From the NCBI RefSeq assembly GCF_040643435.1, contig NZ_JBEYUH010000018.1, positions 1-64,000 of the forward strand: 64,000 nt of DNA. The letters are read 5' to 3'. The translations under genes and the position numbers were made by a program. The stretch is from Rhodococcus sp040643435 (GTDB lineage Bacteria; Actinomycetota; Actinomycetes; Mycobacteriales; Mycobacteriaceae). Positions 25,373 through 33,444 of this stretch are shown here, in pieces. The notes beneath the pieces are model-generated. The model saw only the letters and a program-made list of their open reading frames with translations. It was not told the DNA's origin and ran no database searches. Position 1 is the first letter of the stretch. Each line of letters begins with the position of its first letter.

Positions 25373-26580
25373 AACGTGCCGTTCTCGTCCAGGTGATCGT
25401 GTTCGTCGTTCTCGGCATCGTCACCACCGTTGTCGGTGTGCGCTACGTGCTCGGTCCCCAGAGTCTCGGCGGCGCCATCCACCTGAACGCACATCTCGAG
25501 GATGCACGGGGCATCGGAGCAGGTACCTCGGTCACCTACCGGGGTGTCCAGATCGGCGAGGTCGCTTCCTTGTCGATCGCCCCGGGCGGGCGTGGATCCG
25601 ATGCGGTTCTCTCGATCGATCCGGGGGTGCAGATCCCCGCCGGCAGCACCGGGAGGGTCGTCACCGCGACCGCGATCGGCATCCTCAGCGTCGATATCGA
25701 GCCCGATACCGATCAGGGGCCGTACCTCACCGAGGGTGACACGCTGCTCGTTCCCCAGGCGGACCAGGGTCTTCGCCTCGACCAGTTGCTCGTCAACATG
25801 ACGGGCCTCATCGAGAGCCTGGACGCGGAGTCCCTCGTCACCCTCGGCGAGACGTGGGGGACAGCGCTCGACGGCACCGGCCCGGAACTGCAGGCGCTGC
25901 TCGAGAACGCCGACGCGCTCTCGCGCATGGTGGCCGATCGTGCTCCCGCCATCGCGACCCTGCTCGACGAGGGCCTCGGCCTCGTCGGTGCGATGGCGGA
26001 CAACGCGGATACCTTCCCAGGATCGATGCGTGCGGTGCGAGACGTCTCCGATCAACTGGTGGGCAGCAGGGATTCGCTCGTGTATCTGATGGACCGGTCG
26101 CCCGAGGCGCTTGCGCGGACCGAGGAACTCTTCGCTGCGACGCGGGACGACTTCGGTGTCCTGCTGACCAATCTCGTCACGGTCGGGGAGGTGCTCGGTC
26201 CCCGCGCCCCGTCCCTGAGCACCGGGCTCGACTCGCTGCCCGCTGCGATGAAGGATCTCACCAGCGTCGTGGAGGGCGACCGCGGCAACTTCGCACTCGT
26301 CGCGACGCAGGGGCCGGTCTGTTATTACGACACGCAGCGACGCATGATCGGGGACGAGAGTCCTCGCGAAGCCGATCTGTCGCTCTACTGTCCGCCGGGT
26401 GAAGACCTCGCTCAGCGCGGTGCGTACACGGCACCGCGACCGGACGGAACCGGCCTGGCGAACTACACCACCCCGGGGAAGGTCACCGGCCCCGACATGG
26501 CAGAGGATCCCTTGCTCATCCCGACCGGGGTGGAAGCGTTGAACTACTGGCAGAAGTTGCTGGAAGGACTGGGCGGATGA
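25369..26580 (+). CDS. mceF: MCE family protein MceF
   Basis: 403 aa. Anchor helix VLVQVIVFVVLGIVTTVVGVRYV (quoted in part), MCE domain with GIGAGTSVTYRGVQIGEV, helical tail, and a C-terminal Cys-containing region CYYDTQRRM then YCPPGEDLAQ. It is the sixth subunit of the transporter. ATG at 25369 overlaps the mceE stop by 4 nt. Confidence 0.92.
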   Translation: MKRAVLVQVIVFVVLGIVTTVVGVRYVLGPQSLGGAIHLNAHLEDARGIGAGTSVTYRGVQIGEVASLSIAPGGRGSDAVLSIDPGVQIPAGSTGRVVTATAIGILSVDIEPDTDQGPYLTEGDTLLVPQADQGLRLDQLLVNMTGLIESLDAESLVTLGETWGTALDGTGPELQALLENADALSRMVADRAPAIATLLDEGLGLVGAMADNADTFPGSMRAVRDVSDQLVGSRDSLVYLMDRSPEALARTEELFAATRDDFGVLLTNLVTVGEVLGPRAPSLSTGLDSLPAAMKDLTSVVEGDRGNFALVATQGPVCYYDTQRRMIGDESPREADLSLYCPPGEDLAQRGAYTAPRPDGTGLANYTTPGKVTGPDMAEDPLLIPTGVEALNYWQKLLEGLGG

Positions 26581-27134
26581 CTCCTACCGATGCACCGACC
26601 GAGAAGGACACCGAGGGTACCGAGTCGAACAGTGCGGAGCCGACCGGCGGTCGGCGCACCCGGGCGGGGCGGAGCCGGTGGATCACCGCCGGTTCGATCG
26701 TGGCGCTGCTCGCGGCCTCGGCCTTCTTGGGGTTCCGGTGGTGGCAGGCCGATCAGGATGCCACCTGGAGGGAGGAAGCGGTCACCAAGGCCCGTGAGTA
26801 CGCCGTCACCCTCGGCACCTACGACTACCGCTCGTTCGACGAGAATCTCGCCGCTGTGTCCGCGAACTCCACCGAGGAATTCGCGGCCGAGTACGACGGG
26901 GTGGCAGGAGATCTCCGGGGTCTCGTCGAGAACGGCCGAGGCACCTCGACCGCCCGGGCCGATCATGCCGGTCTCGAGACCTTCGACGGCGATACCGCCA
27001 CTGTGCTGGTCTTCCTCGACCAGGACGTGAAGAACGTCGTGGTCCCCGAGGGACGCACCGATGCCACACGTTTCGTCATCACGCTGAAACGAGTCGACGG
27101 TCGCTGGCTGCTGGACGGGGCCGAGGCACGTTAG
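26577..27134 (+). CDS. Mce-associated membrane protein (Mam-like)
   Basis: 185 aa. A charged, Thr/Glu-rich N-terminus, one membrane helix at about residues 38-58 (ITAGSIVALLAASAFLGF) and a 120-residue exposed domain ending RVDGRWLLDGAEAR resembling the SnoaL/NTF2-like fold of Mam proteins. These stabilise Mce complexes. ATG at 26577 overlaps the mceF stop (ATGA), so it is the last gene of the operon. Only one associated gene is present, where M. tuberculosis mce1 has four. Confidence 0.85.
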   Translation: MTPTDAPTEKDTEGTESNSAEPTGGRRTRAGRSRWITAGSIVALLAASAFLGFRWWQADQDATWREEAVTKAREYAVTLGTYDYRSFDENLAAVSANSTEEFAAEYDGVAGDLRGLVENGRGTSTARADHAGLETFDGDTATVLVFLDQDVKNVVVPEGRTDATRFVITLKRVDGRWLLDGAEAR

Positions 27135-27161
27135 ACGGGCACCTCGCGGATCACCGTTGCA

Positions 27162-27210
27162 TCTCGCGAGAATGGGACTATCTTTTATGGATAGTAATAT
27201 TTTCGCGAGA
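27162..27210. promoter_or_regulatory. Nested 49-bp dyad before the LLM oxidoreductase gene
   Basis: Two concentric inverted repeats share the centre at 27186. The outer arms are TCTCGCGAGAAT (27162-27173) and ATTTTCGCGAGA (27199-27210), one mismatch; the inner arms are ACTATC (27177-27182) and GATAGT (27190-27195), exact. The dyad ends just before the start codon at 27222 and overlaps the likely ribosome site, so a bound repressor would block expression. No adjacent regulator gene explains it. Confidence 0.6.
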
Positions 27211-27221
27211 GGTTGTTCCAA

Positions 27222-28127
27222 ATGACTTTGCGGTTCATCTTCCACTACCCGGAGATCAACGGGCCCGACGGTGATGTGCTCGATCCCGGACCGGTCAGAG
27301 ACGTGGCCGTGGCCGCCGAGAACGCGGGATTCGATGCGTTCGCGTTCAGTGAACATCCCGCGCCCGGCGCTCGGTGGCTCTCCGCCGGAGGGCACCAGAC
27401 ACTCGACCCGTTCGTTGCCCTCGGATACGTCGCGGGTGCAACCGAACGGCTTCGTCTGCTGACCTATCTGGCGGTTGCGCCCTATCGGAATCCGATGCTC
27501 CTTGCGAAGGCTGCCGCCACACTGGACAAGATCTCCGGGGGGCGCTTCGTACTCGGACTCGGGACGGGATATCAGAAGAGTGAGTTCCATGCGCTCGGCG
27601 TCGACTTCGGCGAACGCAATGCTCTGTTCGACGAAGCACTCGACGTGCTTCCGCTCCACTGGCGAGGAGAACCTTTCGATTATCAGGGACGCCACTTCAG
27701 TGCACGCGACATCATCGCCCGGCCGCGTCCCGTGCAGGACCCCATACCGATCTGGATCGGCGGAAACTCCAAGCTCACACGTCGGAGGGTCGCGCATCGT
27801 GCACAGGGATGGATGCCGATGTCGGGCGACGGGCAACTGAGTGCCACTGCCCGTACGAACACACTCGGCCCTGTCGAAGAATTGGGGAAGCAGATCGCGG
27901 ACGTCCGGTCCGAAGCACTCGCGGCAGGCCGGACCGATCACATCGACGTCGTGTATTCGTACGGGAGCGAACTCATGTCCGCGACCGCGGCACCGGATCG
28001 ACACCGTGAGGTGTTCGCCGATCTGGAGAAGGCCGGCGTGGATTGGGTCTCCGTTTCGTGCCGTATCGAAGGGCTCTCGGCCACAGTCGATTTCCTGGAG
28101 GCGTTCGGTGCGACCTATATTTCGTGA
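27222..28127 (+). CDS. LLM-class F420-dependent oxidoreductase
   Basis: 301 aa luciferase-like TIM barrel: N-terminal VRDVAVAAENAGFDAFAFSEHP, central LAKAAATLDKISGGRFVLGLGTGYQ (quoted in part) and IPIWIGGNSKLTRRRVA. This pattern is typical of the actinobacterial F420-dependent group (TIGR03619-like) rather than FMN monooxygenases. ATG at 27222 lies 9 nt after GAGAGG; a TTG at 27213 is less likely. It is followed at 10 nt by an SDR gene, so a two-step redox conversion is likely. The substrate is unknown. Confidence 0.85.
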   Translation: MTLRFIFHYPEINGPDGDVLDPGPVRDVAVAAENAGFDAFAFSEHPAPGARWLSAGGHQTLDPFVALGYVAGATERLRLLTYLAVAPYRNPMLLAKAAATLDKISGGRFVLGLGTGYQKSEFHALGVDFGERNALFDEALDVLPLHWRGEPFDYQGRHFSARDIIARPRPVQDPIPIWIGGNSKLTRRRVAHRAQGWMPMSGDGQLSATARTNTLGPVEELGKQIADVRSEALAAGRTDHIDVVYSYGSELMSATAAPDRHREVFADLEKAGVDWVSVSCRIEGLSATVDFLEAFGATYIS

Positions 28128-28137
28128 GGAGCCCTCG

Positions 28138-29007
28138 GTGGGATGGTTCGAGCAACGCGCAGGACTCGGTGGCAAGGTCGCCGTGATCACGGGCGGCGCA
28201 GGTGGACTCGGAGAGTCGATCGTCCGGGATCTGGCAGCCAACGGAGTGCTGCCGGCTGTGGTGGACATCGACGCGGATGCAGTGGAAGCCCTCCGGTCGG
28301 ACCTCGCCACTGCCGGTATCGAAAGCATCGTCCGATGCGGTGACGTCCGCGATCCCGACGTCTTGACCGCTCTCTTCGGTGCCGTGGACGAGCGATGGGG
28401 GCGCGTCGATCTCCTGGTGAACATCGTCGGCGGAACCTTCCGGGCACCCTTCATCGATACGTCGCAGAAAGGGTGGGATGCACTCGTGCGGACCAATCTG
28501 TCGCACGTGCTGCAGGCGTGTTCGCTTGCGGTGCCTCGGATGAGGCAGGGCGGTCGCGGCGGGAGCATCGTGAACATCACGACCATCGAAGCTCATCGGG
28601 CGGCTCCTGGCTATGCGGTGTATTCCGCGGCGAAGGCTGCCGTCGAGCAGTTCGCGCGGACTCTCGCTGTCGAGGTGGCGCCCGATCGGATCCGTGTCAA
28701 CAACGTCGCTCCCGACTTCGTGCCCACACCAGGCTTGGAGAAACTCGCCGTAGGAGAGCACGCCCTGGCCGACGAACGCAGCGCCCGGGTCGCGATCCCG
28801 ATGGGGCGTGTCGGTCACGTCCATGATGTCTCCGGCTGCGTGGTCTTCCTCGCCTCCGAATTGTCGTCCTTTGTCACCGGCACGACGCTCCACCCCGACG
28901 GCGGTGTACTCGCGTCGTCGGGGTGGTTCAACTGGCCAGGTATCGGCTGGGCGAACTATGCGCCGGCGAGCGCCCTCGAAGGTGTTTCGTCGGCGCCGGC
29001 AGGCTGA
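28138..29007 (+). CDS. Short-chain dehydrogenase/reductase
   Basis: 289 aa classical SDR: cofactor motif TGGAGGLGES, an acidic residue after beta-2 (VVDIDAD) indicating NAD(H), NIVGG, and the YSAAK catalytic motif. The residue 13 before the catalytic Tyr, usually Ser, is Thr here (IVNITTIEA). The C-terminus is longer than usual, with SSGWFNWPGIGWANYAPASA. GTG at 28138 has GAGGAG at 6 nt. Its last 52 nt overlap the 3' end of the convergent membrane-protein gene. Confidence 0.87.
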   Translation: MGWFEQRAGLGGKVAVITGGAGGLGESIVRDLAANGVLPAVVDIDADAVEALRSDLATAGIESIVRCGDVRDPDVLTALFGAVDERWGRVDLLVNIVGGTFRAPFIDTSQKGWDALVRTNLSHVLQACSLAVPRMRQGGRGGSIVNITTIEAHRAAPGYAVYSAAKAAVEQFARTLAVEVAPDRIRVNNVAPDFVPTPGLEKLAVGEHALADERSARVAIPMGRVGHVHDVSGCVVFLASELSSFVTGTTLHPDGGVLASSGWFNWPGIGWANYAPASALEGVSSAPAG

Positions 29008-30104
29008 GAGCGTGGAATGGTGAAGGTTGCCGTCACACAAGCGATTGCGATCACGAAGCACACCACGGCATACCAGAGATTGCCGATCGGATCGCCCGCT
29101 TCGGTGACTCCGTCGACCGCTGCGAACCAGTCGGGCAGGGCAGCAAACCACAGCACGGCCATCACGGCGAGATAGACGATCGAGTACCAGCGGACGAGGT
29201 TGTTCGAATAGGGCCGGTCGGCGGGCGTGCTTCGCAGCCGGGTCCATTGACGCGAGAGCACATAGATCGCGACAGCCGAGAGGATCACGAGTTCCGCGGC
29301 GTAGATCGTCGCACGCACGGTTGTGCTTCCCATGCCGATCACGGTCGCCGGCGCCGGGAGGATCACTGTGCCCACGGATGCGAGAAGACCGACCACTATC
29401 GTGCGCCAGGTCAACTCGACACCGCTGAATGTACGGCCGGCATCGATATGCCGGCCGACGAAGAACTGTACGCAGAACGCGAGGGACATCGGCCACAGTG
29501 CCGCGAAGACCACCACGCTCGGGAGGGGAACCGAATCGAAGAAGGGCTGGTTGATCGGATTGTCCAGAGACCACTCCCACCAACGCAATTGCGGACCGAG
29601 GTGATCGAAGATCTCGTAGAAGGCGTGGTGGACGAAGCCCACGCAGGCTGCTCCGACGAAGGTCCCGTACTGCCGGAAGACGCCGAGCATCCGGACGATC
29701 TCGAAAGCGATCGTCGCCATCAGCGGGTAGATGGCGATGATGTAGAGCGGCAGTCGTCCCCACATGAACTCCACGGTGAACACGTTGTGCGCGAACATCG
29801 TGTCGATGTACTCCTCGACACCGAAAGCGTCCGGGAAGTACAGCAGGGGTTCGATGATGAACAGGAACGCGAGCGTGCCGAGCCACACGACGAGATTGGT
29901 GGCGTCACCGGTGCGCCGCAGGCGGACGATCGCGTGCACCAGCATCAGCACGGCACCGAGCACGATGGTCGCCTCGAGGACGGGCAGTGTCCAATTCTCG
30001 AGCGCGAGAGGACTGCGCAACTCGAAGATCCCACCGGCCTCCTCACACGAGAATCCGAGGCGGGTCGCGAGGTCCTCGAAGGTGGGGGAGCACAGATCGG
30101 ACAT
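28956..30104 (-). CDS. Polytopic membrane protein of unknown function
   Basis: 382 aa with about nine to ten hydrophobic segments (for example VLEATIVLGAVLMLVHAIV, LVVWLGTLAFLFIIEPLLYF, TIVVGLLASVGTVILPAPAT). Conserved-looking polar residues inside the membrane part include HH in FVHHAFYEIFDHLG and H in FAHNVFTVEF, which could bind metal or haem, but I do not recognise a family. ATG at 30104 shares one base with the stop of the PF10118 hydrolase gene (TGATG), so the two are coupled. The 3' end reads 52 nt into the SDR gene on the other strand. Confidence 0.8.
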   Translation of the reverse strand: MSDLCSPTFEDLATRLGFSCEEAGGIFELRSPLALENWTLPVLEATIVLGAVLMLVHAIVRLRRTGDATNLVVWLGTLAFLFIIEPLLYFPDAFGVEEYIDTMFAHNVFTVEFMWGRLPLYIIAIYPLMATIAFEIVRMLGVFRQYGTFVGAACVGFVHHAFYEIFDHLGPQLRWWEWSLDNPINQPFFDSVPLPSVVVFAALWPMSLAFCVQFFVGRHIDAGRTFSGVELTWRTIVVGLLASVGTVILPAPATVIGMGSTTVRATIYAAELVILSAVAIYVLSRQWTRLRSTPADRPYSNNLVRWYSIVYLAVMAVLWFAALPDWFAAVDGVTEAGDPIGNLWYAVVCFVIAIACVTATFTIPRSQPAGADETPSRALAGA

Positions 30105-31039
30105 CAGTTGTTCCTCCCCGCACCGGTTTCCGCGGTGTACCAGTGCGAGACGTCGTAACCCTCGTCGAATCGCCGGAACCACACGTCGGCAAGTGCGGGC
30201 AACTTCTCGTGGTCGGGATTGTGCTTGGGCATCTGGCTGCGGACGACGCCCATCAGGGCAACGAGCTGTTCACCGAGAGGTAGGACGTCGAAAGCGCGCG
30301 GCATCGGGCCGTGATCCTCGTATCGCAGAAACGGCAGTATGCGTCGCAAGTTCTGCTTGCGCCGGTACGACGCGAACATCGACATTGCATCGATCTTCCG
30401 ATCTTCGATCGGGATGTGCTCGTTGAATCCGTTGCATGCGATGGCGATGACGTCGAGCACGTGCCGGAAGACCGAGGGTGCCTGCCGCATCCGGTAGATG
30501 TCGCTCCCGACCACCGCATCGAAGATGATGAGGGCGGAACTGCGGTGCTCGACTTCCTCGACGAAGTGCCAGATGAACAGCGATGCGACGCGGTCGTCGC
30601 CCGGGCGGAACAGTGCGGCCTCGTTGTCGAGCATGAGTTTGAAGACCGGCGTGAAGGTCGCCTCGAGATCGGCGGTGTACGCGAGGCGGTATTCCGCCGA
30701 CGTTTCCGCCGTCAGTTCGTCGAAGGCACCGACGACCTGGTCGAGCGTCTCCTGGAGCCCGGGATAACGCTTGATCAGGGCCTTGACGTGCTGGCGGTGT
30801 GCCGTCGAGTGCTGACCCTCCTGGTACATGAAGGCGTTCGCTTCCTCGAGGATCGCGGGGTCGGTGATCCGCGGAGTTATCTCGCGGATCATGTTCACGA
30901 TCATCTTCTCGAAACCGATCGCGAGGAACGAGACGGCGTTGGCCATGCTCGAGAAGGCGGGATTCTCCTCGTTCCACAGAAAGGGCACGTCGTAATCCGC
31001 GAATGCGAAACGCATCTTCCGGACCTGCAGATTCGTCAT
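30104..31039 (-). CDS. PF10118-type metal-dependent hydrolase (diiron-like helical protein)
   Basis: 311 aa. It is helical, with repeated Glu/His clusters of a carboxylate-bridged metal site: FMYQEGQHSTAHRQH, NEAALF and WHFVEEVEHRSSAL. These are the hallmarks of the predicted metal-dependent hydrolase family PF10118, related to ferritin-like diiron proteins. The true reaction is unknown; an oxygenase role fits the EH...EEVEH pattern as well as hydrolysis. ATG at 31039 has GAGG at 9 nt. It is divergent from a TetR gene across a dyad. Confidence 0.8.
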   Translation of the reverse strand: MTNLQVRKMRFAFADYDVPFLWNEENPAFSSMANAVSFLAIGFEKMIVNMIREITPRITDPAILEEANAFMYQEGQHSTAHRQHVKALIKRYPGLQETLDQVVGAFDELTAETSAEYRLAYTADLEATFTPVFKLMLDNEAALFRPGDDRVASLFIWHFVEEVEHRSSALIIFDAVVGSDIYRMRQAPSVFRHVLDVIAIACNGFNEHIPIEDRKIDAMSMFASYRRKQNLRRILPFLRYEDHGPMPRAFDVLPLGEQLVALMGVVRSQMPKHNPDHEKLPALADVWFRRFDEGYDVSHWYTAETGAGRNN

Positions 31040-31129
31040 CGGGCGCTACCTCGTCTCCTCGACACCGGGCTGAGCCGGAGCACGGATGGGAGGGCCTCGG
31101 AGGAGCTGGGAGGCCCCGGTCGGCGTGAC

Positions 31130-31155
31130 CATACACGAAATACGTCATGTGTATG
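31130..31155. promoter_or_regulatory. CATACAC/GTGTATG dyad, probable TetR operator
   Basis: CATACAC (31130-31136) and GTGTATG (31149-31155) are exact inverted arms with a 12-nt centre, in the gap between the divergent PF10118 operon and the TetR gene. Spacing of 19 bp between arm centres suits a TetR dimer pair. The gap 31040-31259 holds no gene. Confidence 0.6.
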
Positions 31156-31259
31156 ATAGGTGTCCCATTCGCTCGCGGGAACAGTTTCGGGCGGCATCTG
31201 CTGAGGTCGTGCGTGTTACCGTCGGGCTTTCTCCAGACGACGGTTCGAGGATGCGAGAA

Positions 31260-31919
31260 GTGGCACGCAGACGTGGGTGGGGTGGAAGTCCTCCAGCCAG
31301 CGATCAGGAGGCTTCGCAGCGGATCGTCGCCGCTGCCGTCCAGCTCATCGATCGGACCGGCACGGAGATCAGCATCGCCGACGTCGCGCAGTCGCTGGGT
31401 GTGATCCGCCAGACGGTGTATCGCTACTTTCCGAGCGCGGATGCCTTGATGCGTGCCGCTGCCATGGCTTCGGTCGAAGGCTTCCTCGAGCGACTGACCC
31501 GGCAGGTCGCGGGGATCGGTGATCCGGTCGAGGCCATGACGGAAGGTGTCGTCTACACGCTCGCGGAAGTGCGTCGCACTCCGCACCTCGGCATCCTGCT
31601 GTCGAGCAGCTATTCGAACCCGCACCCCGAGGCGCTGGCCTCGGAGGAGGCGTGGATGTTCGGTATGGCGATGATCAAGCGGTTCGATGTGGACTGGGAA
31701 CGCTACGGCTACGACGACGACTCGCTCGCCGAGCTGGTCGAGTACGTGCTGCGCACGATGCAATCGTTCTTCGTCTCGCCCGGAACACCGCCACGCTCGG
31801 ACGACGAGCTGCGCCGTTACCTGCGTCGCTGGATGGGGACGGCGATCCTCGCCCAGTGGGAGTGGGAGCGCCGCGTCCCGCGGGAAAGCGGCCGAGGCCC
31901 CGTAGAGTCCGGTTCGTGA
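31260..31919 (+). CDS. TetR family transcriptional regulator
   Basis: 219 aa. HTH ISIADVAQSLGVIRQTVYRYF lies near the N-terminus (quoted in part: DVAQSLGVIRQTVYRYFPSA). The C-terminal domain resembles the mycobacterial TetR_C group with RYLRRWMGTAILAQWEWERR. The start is uncertain: GTG at 31260 has GAGG at 9 nt, while ATG at 31251 directly abuts it. It is coupled to a rhodanese gene by a 4-nt overlap and likely represses both its own operon and the divergent hydrolase/membrane pair through the dyad at 31130-31155. Confidence 0.85.
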   Translation: MARRRGWGGSPPASDQEASQRIVAAAVQLIDRTGTEISIADVAQSLGVIRQTVYRYFPSADALMRAAAMASVEGFLERLTRQVAGIGDPVEAMTEGVVYTLAEVRRTPHLGILLSSSYSNPHPEALASEEAWMFGMAMIKRFDVDWERYGYDDDSLAELVEYVLRTMQSFFVSPGTPPRSDDELRRYLRRWMGTAILAQWEWERRVPRESGRGPVESGS

Positions 31920-32386
31920 CGAACGAGAAGCAGCAGATCCGGCGGGCCGACCGTACGCGCCAAGATGACCCGCAGAACGTCCCGCGGCCGGCGGAGGGTG
32001 AAGCCGATCGTGTGGTGGTGGAGACCACCTGGGGTGAGGTGCAACCCCTCCACGTGGAGGCGGGAGTGGCGACCGTCGGCGAACTCGAGGTGATCGAACT
32101 GCTCGACGGAGGTGCGGTACTGGTGGACACACGGGTGCCGGATTCCAGAAGCGGTGTGACCCTCCCCGGTGCCGTGAACATCCCGCACGACGACATCGTC
32201 GCGCGGAAGGACGAACTCGACACCGCACGGACGACGATCGTTTTCTGCAACGGTCCTCAATGTCCCCAGTCGCCGGACGCGATCCGGAAGTTGATCGAGG
32301 CCGGATATCCGGCGTCCGCGCTCGTCTACTACCGCGGTGGGCTACACGATTGGGCGACCCTGGGGTATCCGCTCGCCTCGGTATGA
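31916..32386 (+). CDS. Rhodanese-like domain protein
   Basis: 156 aa. A rhodanese fold occupies about residues 50-155: LLDGGAVLVDTRVPDSR, GAVNIPHDD, and active-site loop VFCNGPQCPQSPDA with Cys111 as the likely sulfur carrier and a second Cys at 116. The first 45 residues are charged and disordered-looking. It probably moves sulfane sulfur or acts as a redox sensor. GTG at 31916 overlaps the TetR stop (GTGA); pairing with a regulator suggests signalling or detoxification rather than housekeeping. Confidence 0.85.
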   Translation: MTNEKQQIRRADRTRQDDPQNVPRPAEGEADRVVVETTWGEVQPLHVEAGVATVGELEVIELLDGGAVLVDTRVPDSRSGVTLPGAVNIPHDDIVARKDELDTARTTIVFCNGPQCPQSPDAIRKLIEAGYPASALVYYRGGLHDWATLGYPLASV

Positions 32387-32402
32387 ACGGCGCTGCCGAA
32401 GG

Positions 32403-32431
32403 TTGCATCCATGATGTGATGTAGCTAACAT
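32403..32431 (+). promoter_or_regulatory. Promoter for a leaderless transcript
   Basis: TTGCAT (32403-32408), 17-nt spacer and TAACAT (32426-32431) lie 5 nt before a GTG codon. GATGT-AGCTA-ACATC (32420-32434) forms a small dyad over the -10. Confidence 0.45.
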
Positions 32432-32436
32432 CGAAG

Positions 32437-32550
32437 GTGCGAATCGAGCTCGAGACGTCCGCGGACGACATGGAAGAGCTCGTGAAGCAGAGATCCGGCC
32501 CGGAGAACGCGAAGGCGAAATCCCCGGGCCGAACCCCTGTCCGGAGGTAG
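32437..32550 (+). CDS. Small leaderless ORF, 37 aa, unknown
   Basis: GTG at 32437 begins MRIELETSADDMEELVKQRS and continues to a basic, Pro-rich tail ending PVRR before TAG at 32548-32550. It has no Shine-Dalgarno sequence, but a good promoter places the transcript start at or beside the GTG. The peptide is highly charged (acidic first half, basic second half) with no membrane segment. It ends 51 nt before the epoxide-hydrolase-like gene, so it may be a leader ORF for it. It could also be chance coding. Confidence 0.35.
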   Translation: MRIELETSADDMEELVKQRSGPENAKAKSPGRTPVRR

Positions 32551-32601
32551 ATTCGCTACCGAGCGTCAGACCGTGGTGCCGGACAGCTGGGAGGAACACC
32601 G

Positions 32602-33444
32602 ATGGGGGAACGGATCACGACCGTCGAACGAGACGGGTTGCGATTCGATGTGCGGGACGAGGGTCCACTGGACGGGGAGCCGATCGTCCTGCTCCACGGA
32701 TTCCCGCAGGACTCACGGTCGTGGAGCGAGGTCGCCCCTCGTCTGCATGCGGCCGGCTATCGCACCTTCGCACTCGATCAGCGCGGTTACTCGCCCGGTG
32801 CCCGTCCGCGTCGCCGGCGCGACTACCACATCGACCTCCTGGTCGACGACGTCGTGGCGCTCGTCGAGTCGGTACCGGGCGGGCGCGCACACGTCGTCGG
32901 TCACGACTGGGGAGCGATCGTCGCCTGGGCTCTCGCAATGCGCCGGCCGAATCTCGTCCGCGCCCTCACGGCCGTGTCCGTTCCGCATCCGGGCGCGTTC
33001 CTGCGCTCGTTCGCCACGAGTCTGCAGTTGCTTCGCTCGTGGTACATCCTCGCCTTCCAGCTGCCCTGGATCCCCGAGATCCTGTTGAGCAGCAAGAAGA
33101 TTGCAACCGTCGTATTGCGTCGTACCGGGCAGCCGGCCGAGGCAGCCGAACGGGATGCGGCGCGGCTGACCGATCCGGCGGCGGTTCGCGGTGGCGTGCA
33201 CTGGTATCGGGCGGTGCCGCTGTGGAAGCCGAGGGCGGCGCTGAAAACCGTCACGGTGCCCACCCAGATGATCTGGAGCGACAACGATGTCGCAATCGGG
33301 CCGGTGGGCGTCGAGGCGACCGGCCGTTACGTGAGCGGCCCCTACCGAGCAAGTATCCTTGCCGGCACGAGTCACTGGATCCCGGACGAGGAGCCGGAAG
33401 AACTCGCGCGACTGGTGATCGAGCACGTCGCCGCACACGGCTGA
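32602..33444 (+). CDS. Alpha/beta hydrolase, epoxide-hydrolase-like
   Basis: 280 aa. The HGFPQDSRSW oxyanion motif, DQRGYSPG, nucleophile motif GHDWGA (Asp nucleophile, as in epoxide hydrolases and haloalkane dehalogenases), the acid in WSDNDVAIG and the catalytic His in GTSHWIPDEEPEEL complete the triad. It probably opens an epoxide of a hydrophobic compound. ATG at 32602 follows GGAGG by about 8 nt. It converges with gatD, the two stops being only 3 nt apart, and there is no visible terminator. Confidence 0.87.
   Translation: MGERITTVERDGLRFDVRDEGPLDGEPIVLLHGFPQDSRSWSEVAPRLHAAGYRTFALDQRGYSPGARPRRRRDYHIDLLVDDVVALVESVPGGRAHVVGHDWGAIVAWALAMRRPNLVRALTAVSVPHPGAFLRSFATSLQLLRSWYILAFQLPWIPEILLSSKKIATVVLRRTGQPAEAAERDAARLTDPAAVRGGVHWYRAVPLWKPRAALKTVTVPTQMIWSDNDVAIGPVGVEATGRYVSGPYRASILAGTSHWIPDEEPEELARLVIEHVAAHG

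Noticed and set aside
31086..31919. 277-residue version of the TetR protein
   Set aside because: The extra N-terminal residues run through the CATACAC dyad and promoter region and do not look like TetR sequence.
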